Source of the DNA: Mesostigma viride
Lineage: Eukaryota; Streptophyta; Mesostigmatophyceae; Mesostigmatales; Mesostigmataceae
Length of the DNA: 64,000 nucleotides
Reading direction: 5' to 3'
Assembly: GCA_009746045.1 (NCBI GenBank)
Contig: RPFO01000930.1
Location: forward strand, 32,501-96,500
Under the pieces are notes generated by a model, which saw nothing but the letters and a program-made list of their open reading frames with translations, ran no database searches and was not told where the DNA came from. Below, piece after piece: positions 59,220 to 64,000 of the stretch. A program made the translations under genes and the position numbers. Numbering within the stretch: position 1 is the stretch's first letter; each line of letters starts with the position of its first letter.

Positions 59220-60224
59220 TATCTTGCGTCAGCCTTACCTCGTAGCCACGCTCAGCATCTGACCCTGACGACAACCGCTTTGTCGTCCATACTGCTTCAA
59301 TTACACCAAAAGTACTCCGTGGCACTCGTCTTTCGTCAGCACCAAGACCTAAAAGTACACAAAATCCTAAGTCGTTGTCTGCAACGACTCCCTGTTCCGC
59401 ATATGAAACATATCATCTAGCACTTCCTCTTTAGACGACAAAATCAACTGGACAACCTGCGTAGGCCAGAAATCCCAGACGACAAAATGCCCTTGTCGCA
59501 GATCACTCCAGTGTCGGCTTGCCGACCCCTGAGCTTGCCAAACAACTATATCACCAAGCATGTACGACAACTAGCTGGCCCTGACGAGAAAAGCTGCCTC
59601 GTCGCATTCACAAAAGCGGCTTGCCAGCCTGCCGAATATCAATGCCAAGATTGCACGACATTATCTACCTGCAGCGGACAGTTCTTGAGATCAATAAAGC
59701 GCCAGTTTGCGTGCACGTGCATGTTCAGCCTGCACGACCCGCATAATTGCCAGGCTGGCAGCCTAGCTTGGTCCGTGTTGTAGTCCAGCAGCCAGTGCGT
59801 GCTGCTTGCCAGCGTTGGCACTGACCTCCTGGTGACGCATGTCACTATCGCTGTCAACTCCCAGTGCTGCGCGTCGCGCTACGGCGCATGCGTTGCTCTC
59901 GTAAGGCCCAAATGCCAAAGGCGTAACAACTCGCACACGCGCAATGCCTAGCTGCCTCGCCTCGTCCCCCGGGCCGGCCGCGTGGCGGCCCCGCGTAAAG
60001 CCAATACACGTGCGAATCGGAACGGCGCGCGACAGACGCATCCCGTGGTCCTAGTGCCGGCCGGCGGCCTGCTCAGCCTGGCCGTCACCTCCTCACGTGG
60101 AGCGGGCCGGCCAAGGCCAAACACTGCAATGGTCCCCGCACCTTTCGCACCCAACTGCGGGCGGACATGAGGGGCCTCGGCCTCTACATGATCTGGGAAA
60201 AGACGCAGGATTCAGTAGTATGAC
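59220..60224. other. No gene recognised
   Basis: Contains scattered GACGACAA motifs (59260-59580), an AATAAA near 59694, and a GC-rich part at 59960-60170. The short open frames have no recognisable domain. Confidence 0.35.
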
Positions 60225-61110
60225 ATCAGGTTGTGGAGGTTAACATGCCTCCTCGGTAGGCGAGGTGCATATCACCCGTCACGGACGCAATCGTGTCAAC
60301 CAGGGTGTAGCGTACCGGCCCTTTGGTCCGGGCGCAACAAGGAAATAAACTGTGCATTTTAGTGTGCTTTCATAGTCCGCAGGACTTTGGGACTTATTTC
60401 GGGACTTTCATGGAATTACCCATGGTCGGGACTTTAAGGTGTGCAAATTCAGTAATTTGTGTGATTCGGACTAATTATTTTGGGACCTAGGTCAAGTACG
60501 AGATCTCCAAGGGGCCGTGTCGGCCCGGAGCTTTGGACAGAATCTTGAGTGGGCTGACACGTGATTTCTAGAAGGTCGGCGCCATGTCGGCGCCCATCTG
60601 TGCTGCATTGACGTTATTGGTGATTCTAAGTGAAATTGGTCCGAGGACGAGAGTCTCGTCCTCTTGGTTCGGAATAAAGTGTGTGTTGTCACCTGTCCGA
60701 GCCCGGGGCACTTTCCAATAGCACTGGTCGCTCTTTCCTATGCAAGTTGAGTAGAATACTACTATACTTAATTAATCATTGTGAGCCGTAGCAGTGCAAA
60801 GGCCGCAGCTGCTCCGTAAATCCCACTCCCAAAGAGTGGTTTGCGGTTAGCCCAGATTTCCGTGATAACCGCCCCAACAATGGGTCTTTCGCACATTCCA
60901 GGCTGGGATGTTACAGCGGCCCCCTAGACAAGTACCCTTTAGACCCGTTAGACCCGTAGGCATTTTCGTGTACCTCGAGGTTTTAATAATGCTCCACGGC
61001 TCCCCAATGGGACCGCGTGTAATTAATTAAATTAATTAATTGATTAATTAATCAATGAATTAATCAATGATGATTAATTAATCAATGAATTAATCAATTA
61101 ATTAATTAAT
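60225..61110. repeat. Dispersed repeat related to 40050-40300, with TTAA tail
   Basis: 60225-60300 and 60920-61110 match 40050-40300 (ATCAGGTTGTGGAGGTTAAC; ATATCACCCGTC; CCCCCTAGA...GACCCGT; GCTCC...CCCCAATGGGACCG; long ATTAATTA tail). The middle (60300-60900) is unmatched. It has a perfect GAGGACGAGA / TCTCGTCCTC hairpin (about 60645-60665) just before an AATAAA, resembling a transcript 3' end or LTR fragment. Confidence 0.5.
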
Positions 61111-61792
61111 GTCAGTCAAGCAGCATTAACAAAAGAAGTCTTTTGTTACTGTACAACGCATGCAGCCGCCGCAACGATAGCAGCAGAGGGGGGCATGACC
61201 GTGGCTGTGACATGGGATGGCATTTTGCTTTGCCGTACATATTTGTCTCACTTGATAGTGGCAAAGGCGTGTGTGGAAAGAGTGGATAGCGCAACCCAGG
61301 AAAACCCTCAGGACATCACCTGTGGACGTAAGCCGTACCCAGTTTCAATAAATCGCTGATGCAAGCACAGAGGGCAGTGCACCAAGTTGTAAACCGTGTG
61401 CAATCTTGTCAGACCTTTCGAGTCACCACTCGTGTCTTGCTGGGGACAAGAGACGCAAGTAACAAGGCACATTGTACCCCCTTTGGGTCTCGAAGGCGTG
61501 CACAGGGGTTCACTGCCAGGCTGCGCTTTGGTGGAGCAGGGTCTGCCCCTTGAAAACACAGGCAGACATGCCAAGTAAGCTTGTGATTGATATGTACGAA
61601 GGAACCAAGCTCTCACCCTCGCAAGACAGGCCAATCTATCTAGCCATCTGTGTACTCGTCATGAACACCTCCCACCCCTGTAACCCAAGCGCGGGCACAC
61701 ATCCCATGTGCGCGCATGCCCACATACGCCCACCCCATGGAATGTCCACATGGGTTCGTCGCTCACCCACTAGCCTCGTCCACGCCGCTCAC

Positions 61793-63125
61793 CTGCTTGC
61801 CAGATGTGCGCGCCGGCTCCGGCGACGCGAGCGCCTCCTTCTCCAACATCTCCATGTCCACCTTGCCTTGCTGCCATGGACATGGAACAAGAAACAAACC
61901 ACTCTCTCGCCGTGAACATCACCATCCAAACCAGTACGGCGCCTTTCTGCGGGGCGTGCACCGATGGACAGACCCACACATTCACAACATCACCATCGCC
62001 ATCCCACCAGACATCCGCCTTGCGTTGCTCCGGGGCCCCGGGACATCACCATAGCTGGGCGCACCATGAACCTTGGTAGCTGCAATTAAATGCGCTGGCA
62101 ATCAACGATATCCTACCATAAGATGGCCGGGGTAGAAGATAAGGTCCTGACAACATGGACTGGGGGGGGACAAATCGCCAACCCATTCTCAGGACAGCGT
62201 AGAACATGAGCATGCGCTGTCAGCAACAACACCAAAATAAAATGCGCTTTCCACATAACAGATCCGCTGTGCTACGCCTCACCGTACTAGCGGCCAATGC
62301 CAATGCCTCTCACCTCAATGAGGGCGCCCAGCCCGGTGTCGTAGGAGCTGTACTGCTGCTTGATGAAGTTTGAGAAAAGGCCGTCCTGCGTGTGGGGATC
62401 GGACGCAGCCATCGAGATTCGTGCAGATGCGCGAGCCGCCACAAGCAACAGCCAAAAGTGCCCGCACCAATACGGCAATCATCGTCAGGCCATGAGGCGT
62501 CACACCGCTCATGAGTAATGGGTGCTCATCATGCAGGGACAGAAGCTAGAAGATACACGGTTGTCACCCGTGACAAGAAAAGTATAAACTGACCACTCTA
62601 CCCACACAGGCGTGCAGATGCAGGGGATGATTGCTCATGGCACAGAACAGTCATCGACTAGCACTCGGCGGCACCCTCATGGCGGTACCCTGTTGCCACA
62701 GCACCGATGTCATCGGTGTGATCATGGGCCGCCGTCACCCAGCCATGCTGCACACTGCCACTGATCGTGCATACCCGCACATCTCCGGCACTTGGCCGTT
62801 CGTGCATCAGGCGGCTTGCCCATGCATACGCGCGCGCGCCCACCCGCATACGACCGCATCCCTGCAAGTGCGTCCAGCCATCCCTGCGCGCGCGTCCGCA
62901 TTATGCACATTGCCAACGCACGCGTGCAAGCACAAGGCTTCCGCACGCGTGTGCAAGGAGGACGCCACCACGCACATGTGCAAGCACAAGGCTACTCGTG
63001 TCCACGGGTCCCACCGCGTGCCCACCTCGTGCATCTGGATCGCGTTGCGCAGGCCGCGCGCCAGCGCGTCCATCCCCCCCACGTGGCCAAGGACCAGGTC
63101 CTCCACGTCCGTGCTCTCGCGCCTC
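61793..63125 (-). CDS. XYLA: Xylose isomerase, C-terminal exons (partial)
   Basis: Three minus-strand exons with GT-AG borders: 63125-63026 (RRESTDVEDLVLGHVGGMD, then ARGLRNA...), 62385-62314 (DGLFSNFIKQQYSSYDTGLG ...) and 61870-61793 (QGKVDMEMLEKEALASPEPA ...). They join in phase. Order and motifs match the C-terminal end of plant/algal xylose isomerase: the RREST-DxED helix, the ARGLR helix, the Y(S/A)S-D block, and EMLEK-AL followed by SGKQ. The enzyme interconverts xylose and xylulose with divalent metal ions. The metal-binding active-site part lies in upstream exons, not in this window or not recognised. The final exon (expected about 10-15 residues) is also unidentified; an in-phase acceptor near 61355 is possible but does not look like the family. 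Confidence 0.82.
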
Positions 63126-64000
63126 CTGCCCAATATTCATAATAAATAACAATAAGAACAGTGACAACAATAAGAAAATGAATGTTAATGACGATAAGAA
63201 TGATGGTGCCTCAAGTGTGTGGGTGCAAGGTGCACAAGCGAAGATGTGAGGACCGACATGGTGCAGGTGGAAGCAGTGGAAGGGGGGGGCGGGAAGGGTG
63301 ACGTTCAAAATAGGCACTCTGGAGCATGCAGGCAGGAAAGGAGCAAGAAAGGACAGGCGCGATGGACGCACCCTCATGTCCTTCATGTACGCTGCCATGG
63401 GTTTTGCTAACAACTACGGTGCCAGACAGCATGGGGCAGCCGCCCCCTTGGGTTTGCCCATCCCAGCGGGAACCAAACCGTAAGCAACACCAAACCGGAA
63501 GCAACGCCAAACCGGAAGCAACACCAAGTACCCTAGACCCTGAACCCCAGACCCTGAACCCTGAACCCCGAACCCTAAACAAGTACGGTTCCGCCACCCA
63601 CGCTCCGCTCGCTCGATCCCACGCGCAGCCCCCACGGCTCGTGGTTTGAGGGTAACGGCTGCCAACCGGGTCCCATTCTCGCGCCCGTCTGGCATCCAAG
63701 AACATCCCGCACTGGCATCCAAGAACATGGCTTGAAACAGGCATATTTAAATGGAGCCATTTTATTGGGCCGCCCATGTTGTGGTGCCATCAGCTACAGT
63801 GGGACACGGCCCACTGCTGCCAACTTTCCCGCCAGTGCTTTGATGGCATGCAAAATAAACAGTCATAGATATGTGATATGATAAAGTGACAGCATGCCAG
63901 CAACATGGCCCCCATGGCTTGACTAAGGCCTAGTGGTGATCATGCCCTACTACAAGACTGACTTTCTAGATGTAGATGCATGTGATGCATACAAGCTAAT
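63126..64000. other. Upstream intron or flank of xylose isomerase, with degenerate telomere-like repeats
   Basis: No further exon recognised on the minus strand. Around 63480-63515 are three AAACCGGAAGCAACACC-like repeats, and at 63535-63583 a run of degenerate CCCTGAA/CCCTAAA units. The last 250 bases are AT-balanced and featureless. Confidence 0.45.

Overview
This window reads as nuclear DNA of a complex-genome eukaryote, most likely an alga or a close relative. The reasons are GT-AG introns in three host genes, a plant-Shaker-type K+ channel (six TM segments, cyclic-nucleotide-binding-like domain, ankyrin repeats), a xylose isomerase of the plant/algal type, and several eukaryotic retroelement classes. 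I cannot name the species. I saw no rRNA gene, tRNA gene, CRISPR array or bacterial-style operon, but I had no covariance-model search.

Region 1 (1-18.9 kb) is retroelements. A tyrosine-recombinase (DIRS/PAT-type) retrotransposon at 1188-6580 is bounded by split direct repeats (A1 ... B1-A2-B2). It carries a Gag-like ORF and an RT-RNase H frame that runs through a 2A-like NPGP motif into the recombinase; a -1 change at a C10 run leads into the catalytic half. A chromodomain-bearing Ty3-like LTR retrotransposon (7226-18763) has nearly identical 572-bp LTRs and a 5-bp target duplication. It carries an extra viroplasmin/RNase H1-N-like ORF before gag, frame-broken gag and pol, a SINE inserted in integrase, and a GC-rich 3' ORF of unknown function. 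It sits inside an older LTR of a related family.

Region 2 (19-22.5 kb) encodes a HUH endonuclease (Rep-like) with no helicase, with zinc-finger and coiled-coil/NLS reading frames upstream and imperfect inverted repeats around it. It resembles the Replitron class of eukaryotic HUH transposons and is the most interesting locus here.

Region 3 (23.1-39.4 kb) is a 14-exon K+ channel gene whose exon phases join into a 795-residue protein. Its introns are full of microsatellites and minisatellites, and several long pyrimidine-rich arrays lie just before the 3' splice site.

Region 4 (39.4-61 kb) is a repeat graveyard: LINEs with an APE-type endonuclease, RT and (ATTA)n tails, related SINE-like units, three copies of a TG...CA element (two in tandem sharing one 4-bp target duplication), and a perfectly registered 317-bp fold-back. 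Within it lies a 3-exon gene (48.0-52.2 kb) for a 352-residue uncharacterised protein.

Region 5 (61-64 kb) holds C-terminal exons of a minus-strand xylose isomerase gene whose 5' part is not in the window.
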